The notes under the pieces were generated by a model that saw nothing but the letters and a program-made list of their open reading frames with translations, searched no databases and was not told the DNA's origin. This document shows positions 30,964-39,818 of a stretch of 64,000 bases of DNA, one piece after another (within the stretch, counting starts at the first letter, position 1; each line of letters opens with the position of its first letter). This stretch comes from Streptomyces sp. ISL-43 (GTDB lineage: Bacteria > Actinomycetota > Actinomycetes > Streptomycetales > Streptomycetaceae): assembly GCF_018614195.1 (NCBI RefSeq), contig NZ_JAGGOT010000051.1, positions 1-64,000 on the forward strand, given 5' to 3'. A program made the position numbers and the translations under genes.

Positions 30964-31296
30964 CTATGCCCGGGTCCAGCGCGGGCCCGCCGGGGCGGGA
31001 TCCGGTGGCGGCTCGGCTCCGTCCAGGCGCAGGCTGCGCAGCGTGGCGTCCGTCTCGCGCTGGAAGTGCGCGTAGGTGATCAGCCGTTCCCACAGCGGGT
31101 CCGGCCGGCCGGGAACGGTGGCGCCGCGGGCTTCCCACTCGCGGGCGAGCTGTTCGAAGAGGGCCGCCCCGCCGGCCGGGACGGCTCTGCCCGGCCCCGG
31201 CTGCTGCCGGGGGATGCCCCGGGCCGTCACGGCGGGGCTGCGCTCGGGTGCCCGGTGCCGGGCCGGGGACGGGGAGACGGCGTGTGGAGTACCCAT
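30964..31296 (-). CDS. Hypothetical protein
   Basis: The protein is 110 residues from the ATG at 31296 (MGTPHAVSPSPARHRAPERSP). The frame extends further upstream, but the extension is not protein-like. The C-terminal half looks conserved (ALFEQLAREWEARGATVPGRPDPLWERLITYAHF, then LRSLRLDGAEPPP). It is small and hydrophilic with no recognised domain. It is transcribed divergently from the MerR gene. Confidence 0.6.
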   Translation of the reverse strand: MGTPHAVSPSPARHRAPERSPAVTARGIPRQQPGPGRAVPAGGAALFEQLAREWEARGATVPGRPDPLWERLITYAHFQRETDATLRSLRLDGAEPPPDPAPAGPRWTRA

Positions 31297-31498
31297 GCCC
31301 GCCCCAACGATTCTGCGCGTCCACGGGCACGCTCCCGGCACCGCCGGACGCGGCCCGGACGGCGCCGCGGCGGGCGCGCACGGCCTCGTGGAGGGACCGC
31401 AGGGGAACGGGGCCCGGCAAATGGTGTTGAATTTCCCTCGGGGCCCTGGTGCCGTACGGCAGCAGGGCCCTCGACGCGTCCCCACAAACGAGGTGAAA

Positions 31499-31828
31499 GT
31501 GACACCAGAGAATTCGCTCGGCCGTCTCGACGACGACGATTATCCGGCCTACACCATGGGCCGGGCCGCCGAGATGCTCGGCACCACACCGGGCTTCCTT
31601 CGCGCGATCGGCGAAGCCCGGCTGATCACCCCGCTGCGCTCCGAGGGCGGCCACCGCCGTTACTCCCGCTACCAGTTGCGCATCGCGGCCCGCGCCAGGG
31701 AACTCGTCGACCAGGGGACGCCCATCGAGTCCGCCTGCCGCATCGTCATCCTCGAGGACCAGCTGGAGGAAGCCCAGCGGATCAACGCCGAGTACCGGCG
31801 GGCGGCGGGCGGCGACTCCGAGGCGTGA
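31499..31828 (+). CDS. MerR-type HTH transcriptional regulator (short form)
   Basis: The protein is 109 residues from the GTG at 31499, five bases after GAGG. It holds a MerR winged HTH (YTMGRAAEMLGTTPGFLRAIGEARLITPLRSEGGHRRYSRYQL in outline, residues about 15-60) and a short coiled-coil tail (RIVILEDQLEEAQRINAEYRR). It has no cysteine-rich or ligand-binding domain, so it resembles the minimal MerR-like proteins paired with stress genes in Streptomyces. The stop codon is one base from the convergent PD40 gene. Confidence 0.85.
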   Translation: MTPENSLGRLDDDDYPAYTMGRAAEMLGTTPGFLRAIGEARLITPLRSEGGHRRYSRYQLRIAARARELVDQGTPIESACRIVILEDQLEEAQRINAEYRRAAGGDSEA

Positions 31829-31829
31829 G

Positions 31830-32843
31830 TCAGCCGAGGCGGGTCGGTGAGGAGGCCGCCGGCGCCAGGACGCGGGGGGCGCCGGTGCCGTCGGCCGGAA
31901 CGGTCCAGAGGTCGGTGGTGTCCACCGATCCCTCGGCGGGCAGGGCGTAGGCGAGGGTGCGGTCGTCGAGCCAGAGGGCCTGGTCGTCCACGCTGCGCTT
32001 CTCCGCGAGCGGCTGCTCGCGCAGGGTCCGCAGGTCCAGGACGTGCTCCCGCCACAGGGACGCGCCGCGCTGCACGCGCTTCTTGTACGCGACCCGGGTC
32101 TCGTCGGGGGACAGGGACGGGCACTCGACATTCTTGGCGAGGGTGGTGACGCTGCGCCGCGAGATCGAACCCCTCACCAGGTACGTCTGGCCGTTGGTGC
32201 CGAGCGTGGCGTAGAAGGTGTCGTCGTCCTTGGAGAACGTCACGCCCCAGAAGTTCACGTCCCCCGCGCTGTAGGGCCGGCCGTCCAGCTCGATGGCGAA
32301 CTTCTCCAGGTCCGCTTCGAGCGTGCCGGTGCGGGTGTCCGCGATCGAGGTGCGGGTGGAGAAGAACGCGGCGCCGTAGGACTCTCCGGCGACGAAGACG
32401 GTCCAGGCGGCGAAGCGCCCGCTCGGGGAGACCCGGGCCCGGGAAGGGGTCCCCGCGAGGGGGAAGCTGCGCAGCGTACGCAGCTCCGAGTCGACGATGA
32501 GCGCCCGGTTGTCCTGGGCGAGCGCGCCGGGGGAGGAGCCGAGGCAGACGCCGGTGCCGGCCGCCGCGTGGAAGCGCCGGCACTTGAGGTCCGAGGCGGT
32601 CCGCCCGGCCTGGGGCGACTTGGCCGGTACCGAGACGAGGGCACCGCGGTGCGGTCCCTGCGCGCCGTTGAGGAAGGCCAGCCCGTCCTGCCGGTCGAGC
32701 GCGACCGGTCCCTCGGTCGCCGTCGGATCGCCCTCCCGGGTCTGCTCGGAGCGGGCGGCGGCGCGCACCACCATCGCGCCGGCCAGGCCGCCGAGGAGCA
32801 GCACGGCCAGGGCGAGTACGAGCAGCCGGCGTGAGCGGGTCAT
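31830..32843 (-). CDS. Exported/membrane-anchored TolB-like beta-propeller protein
   Basis: The protein is 337 residues from the ATG at 32843. One N-terminal membrane or signal segment (RLLVLALAVLLLGGLAGAMVV) is followed by PD40/WD40-like repeats (RVSPSGRFAAWTVF, SKDDDTFYATLGT, SLSPDETRVAYKKR, WLDDRTLAYALP). Such propellers act as extracytoplasmic binding or scaffold proteins. It overlaps the upstream MFS gene by four bases (ATGA), so the pair is translationally coupled and probably functions together. Confidence 0.8.
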   Translation of the reverse strand: MTRSRRLLVLALAVLLLGGLAGAMVVRAAARSEQTREGDPTATEGPVALDRQDGLAFLNGAQGPHRGALVSVPAKSPQAGRTASDLKCRRFHAAAGTGVCLGSSPGALAQDNRALIVDSELRTLRSFPLAGTPSRARVSPSGRFAAWTVFVAGESYGAAFFSTRTSIADTRTGTLEADLEKFAIELDGRPYSAGDVNFWGVTFSKDDDTFYATLGTNGQTYLVRGSISRRSVTTLAKNVECPSLSPDETRVAYKKRVQRGASLWREHVLDLRTLREQPLAEKRSVDDQALWLDDRTLAYALPAEGSVDTTDLWTVPADGTGAPRVLAPAASSPTRLG

Positions 32844-34216
32844 CGGGTTCCTCGGGGGCGTCGTGGGTGCGGGGTCCGGGTCCGGTCGGCAGCGCCGTCC
32901 GGGGCCGTGGGGCGGAGTACGAATCCGGCGACGGCCGCGCAGCAGCACAGGCCGGCCGCCGCGGCGGCGAGCGCCGGGCCCGACCCCAGAAGCGTCCACG
33001 CGCCGCCGAAGGCCAGCGAGCACCCGAAGCGGGACAGCGCCTGGCCGGTGCCGACGAGCGCGATTCCGGTCGCCCGCAGCTTCGCCGGGACGGTCGCGGC
33101 GACCGCGGCGGGCAGCACCCCGTCGGTGGCGGCGTAGAACATGCCGTGCAGCACGAGGACCAGGTAGGGCAGGGCGGGCCAGCCGGGGGCCCACAGGAGC
33201 AGTCCGTATCCGGCCAGCAGGAGTGCGTGCCCGGTCAGGAACACGGTGCGGCGGCCGATCCGGTCGGCGAGGGCGCCGGCCGGCACGGCCAGCAGCAGGA
33301 ACACGGCGGCGGTGCCCAGGGGGAGGAGCGGGAACCACTGCTCGCCGATGCCGGTGCGGTCCTGGAGCAGCAGGTAGAGGAAGGCGTCGCTGACGGTCGT
33401 CAGGCCCAGCAGGGCGGCGCAGGCCGCCAGGGCGCGCAGCCGGGGCAGGCGCAGGAGGGCCAGGGCCTCGCGCACGTCGACCGCGGCCGGCTTCGGGGCG
33501 GCGGGGGCGGCGGAGTCGCCGGAGTCCGGTTGCGGGGGAGCGGCGGGGCGCGGGCGGGCCGGGGCGGGATTCCCGTCCGGGGCGGCGCCGGACGGGACGA
33601 ACAGCACGAGCACCACGACGCCGAGTGCGGCGACGCAGGCACTCACCCCGAAGACGGCGTCGTACCCGTCGACGGTCAGGCTCAGGATGAAGAAGGCGGC
33701 GAGGGGGCCGAGCAGTGCGCCGGTGGTGTCCATGGCGCGGTGCACGCCGAAGGCGCGGCCTTGTGACTCGACAGGTGTGGAAAGGGAGATGAGCGCGTCG
33801 CGCGGGGCGGTGCGCAGGCCCTTGCCGGTGCGTTCCAGGGCGAGGACCACGCCCACCGGGCCGAGGCTGTGGGCGAGCAGCAGCAGAGGCTTGCACAGGG
33901 CGGACAGGCCGTAGCCGATGCCGGCGATCAGCTTGTGGTTGCGGATCCGGTCGGCGAGGTGGCCGCCGGTCAGCTGCACCAGTGCGCTGACCCCGTTGTA
34001 CAGGCCGTCGAGCGCGCCGAAGCCCAGCGGGCTCAGGCCCAGTCCGGCGACCAGGTAGAGCGGCAGGACGGCGGTCACCATCTCGGAGGAGATGTCGGTG
34101 ATCAGGCTGACCGAGCCCAACGCGAGGACGGCCGAGGCGACCGCGGGGGCCCGGACGGGGCTGCCGTCCGGTGCGGTCTTCGCGCCCCCCGGCGCGGAGC
34201 GGTCCGCGAGGTACAT
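32840..34216 (-). CDS. MFS transporter
   Basis: The protein is 458 residues from the ATG at 34216, with GGGAG upstream; an upstream ATG at 34291 would place the promoter inside the gene. It has twelve hydrophobic helices, with VQLTGGHLADRIRNHK matching the MFS helix 2-3 signature and ALADRIGRRTVFL the second copy. A long Pro/Ala-rich central loop (about 215-255) is typical of the 6+6 split. The substrate is unknown. The downstream propeller protein is coupled, which suggests transport with an extracellular partner. Confidence 0.82.
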   Translation of the reverse strand: MYLADRSAPGGAKTAPDGSPVRAPAVASAVLALGSVSLITDISSEMVTAVLPLYLVAGLGLSPLGFGALDGLYNGVSALVQLTGGHLADRIRNHKLIAGIGYGLSALCKPLLLLAHSLGPVGVVLALERTGKGLRTAPRDALISLSTPVESQGRAFGVHRAMDTTGALLGPLAAFFILSLTVDGYDAVFGVSACVAALGVVVLVLFVPSGAAPDGNPAPARPRPAAPPQPDSGDSAAPAAPKPAAVDVREALALLRLPRLRALAACAALLGLTTVSDAFLYLLLQDRTGIGEQWFPLLPLGTAAVFLLLAVPAGALADRIGRRTVFLTGHALLLAGYGLLLWAPGWPALPYLVLVLHGMFYAATDGVLPAAVAATVPAKLRATGIALVGTGQALSRFGCSLAFGGAWTLLGSGPALAAAAAGLCCCAAVAGFVLRPTAPDGAADRTRTPHPRRPRGTR

Positions 34217-34256
34217 GCTCTCGAGCTCCCGGTGCAGACGGTCTGAGCCACTCGTA

Positions 34257-34285
34257 CGTACGAATGGCACCCTAATGGTCGTACG
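34257..34285. promoter_or_regulatory. Inverted repeat over the MFS promoter
   Basis: CGTACGA (34257-34263) and TCGTACG (34279-34285) frame a minus-strand TAGGGT -10-like element (34269-34274), placing the start about 45 bases before the MFS ATG. This suits repression by a dimeric regulator. Confidence 0.5.
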
Positions 34286-34330
34286 GGCCAACTGGGCTTG
34301 GTACGGCCCGATCCGGCCGCGTACCGGGAC

Positions 34331-35212
34331 TCAGCCCTGTCGGCTGCTCTCGTCGCGCAGCCAGGTGGAGAAGTCCCCGGTCCGGATGGCCTTGCGGGCG
34401 CCCCGGCGGGCCGCGAGGGCCGCCATCACGAACACGACGACCCCGGGGAGCAGCCGCGGCTGGTCGCGGAGCAGCGCGCGCAGGTCTCCCGTACCGGTGC
34501 GCGCGGACGGCACGGACGACGGCTGTCCGGAAGGCCGCGCGGCCTGGAAGCGCTCCAGCTCGGCGGACGAAGTCGCCGCCCGGACGCGCCGTTTGATCAG
34601 ATCGGCCCAGGTGCGCGGCGGGTGCACCACGACCCGGGCCGCCTCGACCACGCTCCGCTCTCCCGGCGCGAAGGCGAGGGAGGCGGCCAGGTCGTCCGCC
34701 ATCAGCGGAGGCAGGGCGGCGATCCGCGCGTGCCCCGGTTCGGACACCGCGATGACCCCGCGCCCGAACAGCCCCTCGCGGACGGCCGGGAGCCGCTGCC
34801 AGACCCGGTAGTACGCCCGGACCGGCCAGGCGCAGCCGGCCAGCGGGATGTCGCGCCCGGGGGCCGCGGCGAGCAGCCGCGGACTGTCGGCGAGGGCGCC
34901 GGCCAGGGCCCGCACGTCGGCGGCCCCGACTTCGACGTCGGCGTCCACGTACAGCCGGGGAAAGCCCCGGGCGTGCTCGTCACCGGCCCGAAGTGCCAGG
35001 TGTTTGGAGGGAGTCGGGATCTCCACCACGCGTACGCGGGGGCCGCGCGCGCCCGCCACCGCGGCGGTGTCGTCCGTACAGCCGTTGCACACCACGACGA
35101 TGTCGGGCCCGGAGGCGGGGGCGTCGGCCAGGAGCGCGTCGAGGAGCCGGCCGATGACCCGGCCCTCGTTGTGGGCCGGGATCACGATGCTGGTCACCCC
35201 GGAAGTATGCAT
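34331..35212 (-). CDS. Family 2 glycosyltransferase
   Basis: The protein is 293 residues. The GT-A start is TSIVIPAHNEGRVIGRLLDALL, then VVVCNGCTDDTAAVA and a D-x-D as YVDADVEV near residue 92. A single hydrophobic segment lies near the C-terminus (LLPGVVVFVMAALAA), suggesting membrane attachment. It uses a nucleotide sugar to extend a lipid-linked glycan. It is the left border of the polysaccharide locus and is divergent from the sugar-biosynthesis operon starting at 35608. An alternative GTG start lies five codons in. Confidence 0.85.
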   Translation of the reverse strand: MHTSGVTSIVIPAHNEGRVIGRLLDALLADAPASGPDIVVVCNGCTDDTAAVAGARGPRVRVVEIPTPSKHLALRAGDEHARGFPRLYVDADVEVGAADVRALAGALADSPRLLAAAPGRDIPLAGCAWPVRAYYRVWQRLPAVREGLFGRGVIAVSEPGHARIAALPPLMADDLAASLAFAPGERSVVEAARVVVHPPRTWADLIKRRVRAATSSAELERFQAARPSGQPSSVPSARTGTGDLRALLRDQPRLLPGVVVFVMAALAARRGARKAIRTGDFSTWLRDESSRQG

Positions 35213-35435
35213 GGCCGAACGCCTGTACCGACCGATTCCTCCAACTCTCCCCGGGGGTACGCCCGGTGGTCTAGATTGAACGCAGCCGACCGGATTCGGC
35301 GTGCTTCGGCGACGCCATGATCCGATCGGAGCAGGGAAGTTGAGTTATCGGGGACGGGTACGGCGGCTTGGGGGAACAGGCCGCCTGCCCGGGGCCGGAC
35401 CGGCGCGTGGGGTGCCGGACGGTCGGGGGGCGGAA

Positions 35436-35452
35436 GTACGTGGAACACGTAC
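35436..35452. promoter_or_regulatory. Palindrome upstream of the sugar-biosynthesis operon
   Basis: GTACGTG-GAA-CACGTAC is a 7-bp perfect inverted repeat in the 395-base gap between the divergent glycosyltransferase and Gfo/Idh genes (35213-35607). No gene is seen in that gap. It is a candidate operator for the locus. Confidence 0.4.
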
Positions 35453-35536
35453 GGCATCGGTCGTGGGGGCCATCGCCGTCGGGCGGGTCGCACACGGGTC
35501 GCGCAGGCGGCCCGGCCTGCCGTCGACGGCACCCCC

Positions 35537-35600
35537 TTCCTTCGCACGCGTCCCGGCCATGGGTCGTCGACACGCCCGCGGGCGTGCGCGGAAGGAAAGG
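35537..35600 (+). promoter_or_regulatory. 5' leader stem that covers the ribosome site of the Gfo/Idh gene
   Basis: TTCCTT (35537-35542) can pair with AAGGAA (35592-35597), and GCACGC (35544-35549) with GCGTGC (35582-35587). The result is a stem that buries the GAAGGAAAGG ribosome site of the GTG at 35608. Such a structure could hold translation of the operon low until opened. Pairing is visible; control is inferred. Confidence 0.4.
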
Positions 35601-35607
35601 GAACGCT

Positions 35608-36708
35608 GTGAAGGACACCGCGAAGGACCTCGGGCGGGGCGCCGGAGCCGCAGGCGGGGGGCCGACGGAGCCGTTAGGCGTAGCCGTCGTCGGCGCGGGC
35701 TACTGGGGCCCCAACCTGGTCCGCAATTTCCAGTCCAGCCCGGGGTTCCGGCTGCGCTGGCTCTGCGATCTCAACGTCGACCGGGCCCGGCAGGTTCTCG
35801 GCGGCTACTCCACGGTCCAGGCGACCTCGGACTACGAGGCGGTCCTCGCGGACCCGGCCGTCGACGCCGTCGCCGTGGCCACCCCGGCCGGCACCCATCT
35901 CGACGTCGCGCTGGCGGCCCTGCGCGCCGGCAAGCACGTCCTGGTGGAGAAGCCCCTCGCCGCCACGTACGAGGACGGGCTGCGGCTGGTGACCGAGGCC
36001 GAGGAGCGCGGCCTGACCCTCATGTGCGACCACACCTACTGCTACACCCCGGCGGTGGCCCGCATCCGGGACATGGTCCGCTCCGGCGAACTCGGCGAGA
36101 TCCAGTTCGTGGACTCGGTCAGGATCAACCTCGGGCTGGTCCAGAAGGACGTCGACGTCCTGTGGGACCTGGCTCCCCACGACCTCTCGGTCCTCGACTT
36201 CATCCTCCCGGAGAACGTCCGTCCGGTCGCCGTGGCCGCTCACGGCGCCGACCCGATAGGCGCCGGCCAGTCCTGCGTCGCCTATCTGACGCTCCAGCTG
36301 AACACCGGTGCCATCGCCCACGTGCACGTCAACTGGCTGTCCCCGGTGAAGGTCCGCACCACGATGGTCGGCGGCTCCAAGCGGACCCTGGTGTGGGACG
36401 ACCTCAACCCCACCCAGCGCGTCGCGGTGTTCGACCGGGGCGTGGACCTGACGGCTCCGCAGGAGATCGGCGCGGACGAGCGCCGGGACATGCTCGTCTC
36501 CTACCGGACCGGCGACATGGTGGCGCCCGCGCTCGGCGAGAAGGAGGCCCTGCGCACCATGGTCGAGGAGTTCGCCTCCGCGATCAGGGCGGGGCGGCCG
36601 GCGCTGACCGACGGCCGGGCGGGCCTGCAGGTGCTCGACATCCTCGAAGCGGCTTCCCGGAGCCTGGAGTTCCGTGGCGCGGTCGTCGGACTGCGCACGG
36701 GGCGTTGA
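35608..36708 (+). CDS. Gfo/Idh/MocA oxidoreductase, WbpB-like NDP-sugar 3-dehydrogenase candidate
   Basis: The protein is 366 residues from the GTG at 35608. The NAD-binding motif is VVGAGYWGPNLVRNF, then KHVLVEKPLA with the catalytic Lys of the EKP motif near 117 and a C-terminal domain with LAPHDLSVLDFILP. In amino-sugar uronate pathways this family (WbpB/WlbA) oxidises C3 of a UDP-N-acetylhexosaminuronic acid. Adjacent aminotransferase and acetyltransferase genes, and the UDP-sugar 6-dehydrogenase further right, support that role. It is the first gene of the plus-strand cluster. Confidence 0.85.
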   Translation: MKDTAKDLGRGAGAAGGGPTEPLGVAVVGAGYWGPNLVRNFQSSPGFRLRWLCDLNVDRARQVLGGYSTVQATSDYEAVLADPAVDAVAVATPAGTHLDVALAALRAGKHVLVEKPLAATYEDGLRLVTEAEERGLTLMCDHTYCYTPAVARIRDMVRSGELGEIQFVDSVRINLGLVQKDVDVLWDLAPHDLSVLDFILPENVRPVAVAAHGADPIGAGQSCVAYLTLQLNTGAIAHVHVNWLSPVKVRTTMVGGSKRTLVWDDLNPTQRVAVFDRGVDLTAPQEIGADERRDMLVSYRTGDMVAPALGEKEALRTMVEEFASAIRAGRPALTDGRAGLQVLDILEAASRSLEFRGAVVGLRTGR

Positions 36709-36799
36709 CCGTCCACGAAGCCTTCGGGCCCGGCGCCGCGCGCGGTGCGGCGGCGGGCCCGACCGGTGACACCATGACCGACTCAGTAGGGGCAGGACG

Positions 36800-37831
36800 T
36801 TGAGCAGCGTACGAGGCAAGAGGATTCTGGTCACCGGCGGAGCGGGCACGATCGGCTCGCACCTGGTGGACCTGCTGGTGGACAACGGGGCGCGCGAGAT
36901 CGTGGTGCTCGACAACTTCGTGCGGGGGCGCACCGCCAACCTGGCCCGCGCCCTGCCGAGCGGCGTGGTGGACCTGGTCGAGGGCGATATCCGGGACGTC
37001 GCCGCGGTGCGCAAGGCGACCGAGGGAGCCGACCTGGTCTTCCACCTGGCGGCGATCCGGATCACCCAGTGCGCGGAGGAACCGAGGCTGGCGAACGAGG
37101 TGATGGTCGACGGCACCTTCAACGTGCTGGAGGCCGCGGCGGCCGCCGGGGTGGGCAAGGTCATCGCCTCCTCCTCGGCCTCGGTGTACGGGATGGCGGA
37201 GTCCTTCCCGACCACCGAGCGCCACCACGCGTACAACAACGACACCTTCTACGGGGCGGCGAAGGCCTTCAACGAAGGCGTGCTGCGCAGCTTCCACGCC
37301 ATGTACGGGCTGGACTACGTCGCGCTGCGCTACTTCAACGTGTACGGCCCCCGGATGGACATCCACGGGCTGTACACCGAGGTGCTGATCCGGTGGATGG
37401 AGCGGATCGCGGCGGGCGAGCCGCCGCTGATCCTCGGCGACGGCACCCAGACCATGGACTTCGTCCACGTCAGGGACATCGCGAGGGCCAACCTGCTCGC
37501 CGCCGAATCCGACCTGACCGACGAGGTGTTCAACGTCGCGAGCGGCTCGGAGACCAGCCTGCTCGACCTGGCGAACGGCCTGCTGGAGGCCATGGACGCC
37601 GAGGGGATGGTGGCGGAACACGGGCCGGCCCGCGCCGTGAACGGGGTGACCCGGCGGCTCGCGGACACCTCGGGAGCCACGGAGCGCCTCGGCTTCACGG
37701 CCGACATCGACCTGCGCGCGGGACTGCGGGACCTGGTGGACTGGTGGCGCGCCGAGCGCGCGGCGGACGCCGCCGCCGCCGCTTCGGGTGCCGGTGCCGG
37801 CGAGGTTCCCGCCGGGGAGGCCGGCCGATGA
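36800..37831 (+). CDS. NAD-dependent nucleotide-sugar epimerase/dehydratase (extended SDR)
   Basis: The protein is 343 residues from a TTG at 36800 preceded by AGGA; the nearby ATG at 36774 leads only to a nine-codon frame. The Rossmann motif is TGGAGTIGSHL at 13-23, then SSSASVYG and catalytic YGAAK (Y-x-x-x-K) near 155. The C-terminal domain is of the GalE/WbpP-like sugar-epimerase type. The likely substrate is a UDP-hexose or UDP-HexNAc. The tail ends in an Ala-rich stretch that overlaps the next start (ATGA). Confidence 0.88.
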   Translation: MSSVRGKRILVTGGAGTIGSHLVDLLVDNGAREIVVLDNFVRGRTANLARALPSGVVDLVEGDIRDVAAVRKATEGADLVFHLAAIRITQCAEEPRLANEVMVDGTFNVLEAAAAAGVGKVIASSSASVYGMAESFPTTERHHAYNNDTFYGAAKAFNEGVLRSFHAMYGLDYVALRYFNVYGPRMDIHGLYTEVLIRWMERIAAGEPPLILGDGTQTMDFVHVRDIARANLLAAESDLTDEVFNVASGSETSLLDLANGLLEAMDAEGMVAEHGPARAVNGVTRRLADTSGATERLGFTADIDLRAGLRDLVDWWRAERAADAAAAASGAGAGEVPAGEAGR

Positions 37832-38994
37832 GCGCCGGGACCGCACCCGCCCAGGACGGGCCGGCCCGCATCCCGGTCATGATCCCGTGGCTCGGCGAGG
37901 ACGAGGCGCGGGCGGCCGCCGACGCGGTCCTCTCCGGCTGGGTCGCCCAGGGCCCCAGGGTCGCGGAGTTCGAGCGGGCCTTCGCCGAGCGGGTGGGCGC
38001 CGAGCACGGCATCGCGGTGAGCTCGTGCACCACCGCCCTGCACCTGGCGCTGATCGCACTGGACCTCGGTCCGGGCGACGAGGTGGTCGTGCCCTCGCTG
38101 TCGTTCATCGCCACGGCCAACGCGGTGCGCTACGTGGGCGCCGACCCGGTGTTCGCGGACGTCGAGGAAGCCACCGGGAACCTGACCCCGGCCACCGTCG
38201 ACGCGGTGCGCACCCCGCGCACGAAGGCGGTGCTCGCCGTCCACCAGGGCGGGGTCCCGGCGGACGTGCACGCCCTGCGCGAGGCCTGCGCCGACTGGGG
38301 TGTACCGCTGGTGGAGGACGCCGCCTGCGGCATCGGCGCGACCGTGGGGGGCAAGTCGGTCGGCCACGGCGCCCTGCTGGCCGCCTGGTCCTTCCACCCC
38401 CGCAAGGTGATCACCACCGGCGAGGGCGGCATGGTGACCACGGACGACGCCGAGTGGGCCCAGCGGCTGCGCCGGCTGCGCGAGCACGGCATGAACGTGT
38501 CCGCCGCGCAACGGCACGCGAGCAGCAAGCCGATCACCGAGAGCTATCTGGAGGTCGGCTACAACTACCGGATGACCGACATCCAGGCCGCGGTCGGCCT
38601 GGTGCAACTGGGCAAGCTGGACGCGATCGTGGCCCGCCGGCGCGAACTGGCCGCCCGCTACGAAGAGCTGCTCGCCGGGATCCCCGGCCTGCGCCCCGTC
38701 CGGGACCCCGGACACGGCGAGGGCAACTTCCAGTCGTACTGGGTGCTGCTGGCCGAGGACTTCCCGGTCGGCCGGGACGAACTGCTCGCGGTACTGGCCG
38801 AGGCCGGGATCTCCGCCCGGCGCGGGATCATGGCCTCGCACCTGGAGCCGGCGTACGCCGGGCACGGGGCGGCGGCGCTGCCGGTGACCGAACGGATCAG
38901 CCGCGACTCGCTGATCCTGCCGCTGTTCCACACGATGACCCGGGACCAGCAGGACCGGGTGGTGGCGGCGCTGCGCGGACAGGCCGGCGGATGA
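37828..38994 (+). CDS. DegT/DnrJ/EryC1-family PLP aminotransferase
   Basis: The protein is 388 residues. The start IPVMIPWLGEDEARAAADAVLSGWVAQGP is typical. The PLP lysine lies in FHPRKVITTGEGG, with VEDAACGIGA (Asp of the cofactor site) and SSCTTALHLAL upstream. These enzymes transfer an amino group to a keto-sugar nucleotide. It overlaps the genes before and after by four bases, so it is in a tightly coupled operon. A second DegT gene at 39815 may act on a different keto-sugar or position. Confidence 0.9.
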   Translation: MSAGTAPAQDGPARIPVMIPWLGEDEARAAADAVLSGWVAQGPRVAEFERAFAERVGAEHGIAVSSCTTALHLALIALDLGPGDEVVVPSLSFIATANAVRYVGADPVFADVEEATGNLTPATVDAVRTPRTKAVLAVHQGGVPADVHALREACADWGVPLVEDAACGIGATVGGKSVGHGALLAAWSFHPRKVITTGEGGMVTTDDAEWAQRLRRLREHGMNVSAAQRHASSKPITESYLEVGYNYRMTDIQAAVGLVQLGKLDAIVARRRELAARYEELLAGIPGLRPVRDPGHGEGNFQSYWVLLAEDFPVGRDELLAVLAEAGISARRGIMASHLEPAYAGHGAAALPVTERISRDSLILPLFHTMTRDQQDRVVAALRGQAGG

Positions 38995-39818
38995 GCGGGG
39001 CGGGCGGGCCGGCCGGGCGGGCCGACGCGGTCGGTCAGGGCGGTCCGGCCGGTCAGAGCGGTCCGGACACCGCGGAACTGCTGATCGTCGGCGCGGGCGG
39101 CTTCGCCCGGGAGACCGCCCAGGCCGTACGGGACGCGGCCGCCGCGGACCGGCGGCTGGGCCGCGCCCCGCGCTGGCGGCTCGCCGGACACCTGGACGAC
39201 GACCCGGCCCTGCACGGCCGGGACGTCGACGGCACGGCGGTGCTGGGCGGCTGCGACCTGGCGCACGGCATGCCGGCCGCCCGGGTGGTCGTCTGCGTCG
39301 GCAGCCCGCGCGACTACGCCGTACGGGCCCGCCTGGTGCGCCGCCTGGCCCTGCCCGAGAGCCGCTACGCGACGGTGGTGCACCCCACGGCGGCGGTCTC
39401 GGAGTCCTCCGTGCTCGGCGCGGGCTCGGTGCTGCTCGCGCACTGCGTGCTGACCGCGGCCGTACGGCTCGGGTCCCACGTGGCGGTGATGCCGCACGCG
39501 GTCCTCACCCACGACGACGCGGTCGGGGACTTCGCGACGCTCGCCTCGGGGGTCCGCCTCGGGGGCGGGGTACGGCTGGGCCGGGGGGCCTACGTGGGCG
39601 CGGGCGCGCTGGTGCGGGAGTACACCACGGTCGGTGCCTGGTCGCTGACCGGAATGGGAAGCACGGTCCTGACCGACGTGCCGCCCGGCGAGGTGTGGGC
39701 CGGAAGCCCGGCCCGCCGGCTGCGCGAGGCGGGGGGCCCGGCGCTCGACGAGCTGCGGGCCGATGAGTCGGAGACCGGCCGGAGGCCGGGGACACGGATG
39801 GGGAGCACAGCCGGATGA
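38991..39818 (+). CDS. NeuD/PglD-like sugar O- or N-acetyltransferase
   Basis: The protein is 275 residues. After a Gly-rich tail there is LLIVGAGGFARETAQAV, the PglD/NeuD N-terminal Rossmann-like sugar-binding domain, followed by VVCVGSPRDYAVRARL. A left-handed hexapeptide repeat runs from about 135 to 235 (HPTAAVSESSVLGAGSVLLAH, GDFATLASGVRLGGGVRLG). The end PPGEVWAGSPARRLRE is typical. It acylates an amino-sugar nucleotide or sialic-acid-like sugar. Its C-terminal extension is less conserved. It overlaps both neighbours. Confidence 0.85.
   Translation: MSGAGGPAGRADAVGQGGPAGQSGPDTAELLIVGAGGFARETAQAVRDAAAADRRLGRAPRWRLAGHLDDDPALHGRDVDGTAVLGGCDLAHGMPAARVVVCVGSPRDYAVRARLVRRLALPESRYATVVHPTAAVSESSVLGAGSVLLAHCVLTAAVRLGSHVAVMPHAVLTHDDAVGDFATLASGVRLGGGVRLGRGAYVGAGALVREYTTVGAWSLTGMGSTVLTDVPPGEVWAGSPARRLREAGGPALDELRADESETGRRPGTRMGSTAG

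Noticed and set aside
34217..34291. ATG at 34291 as the MFS start
   Set aside because: It lies inside the likely promoter and inverted repeat; the ATG at 34216 has a better ribosome site and position.
36774..36803. ATG at 36774 as the start of the epimerase
   Set aside because: It gives a nine-codon frame (MTDSVGAGR) in another frame that stops at the TTG used for the epimerase.
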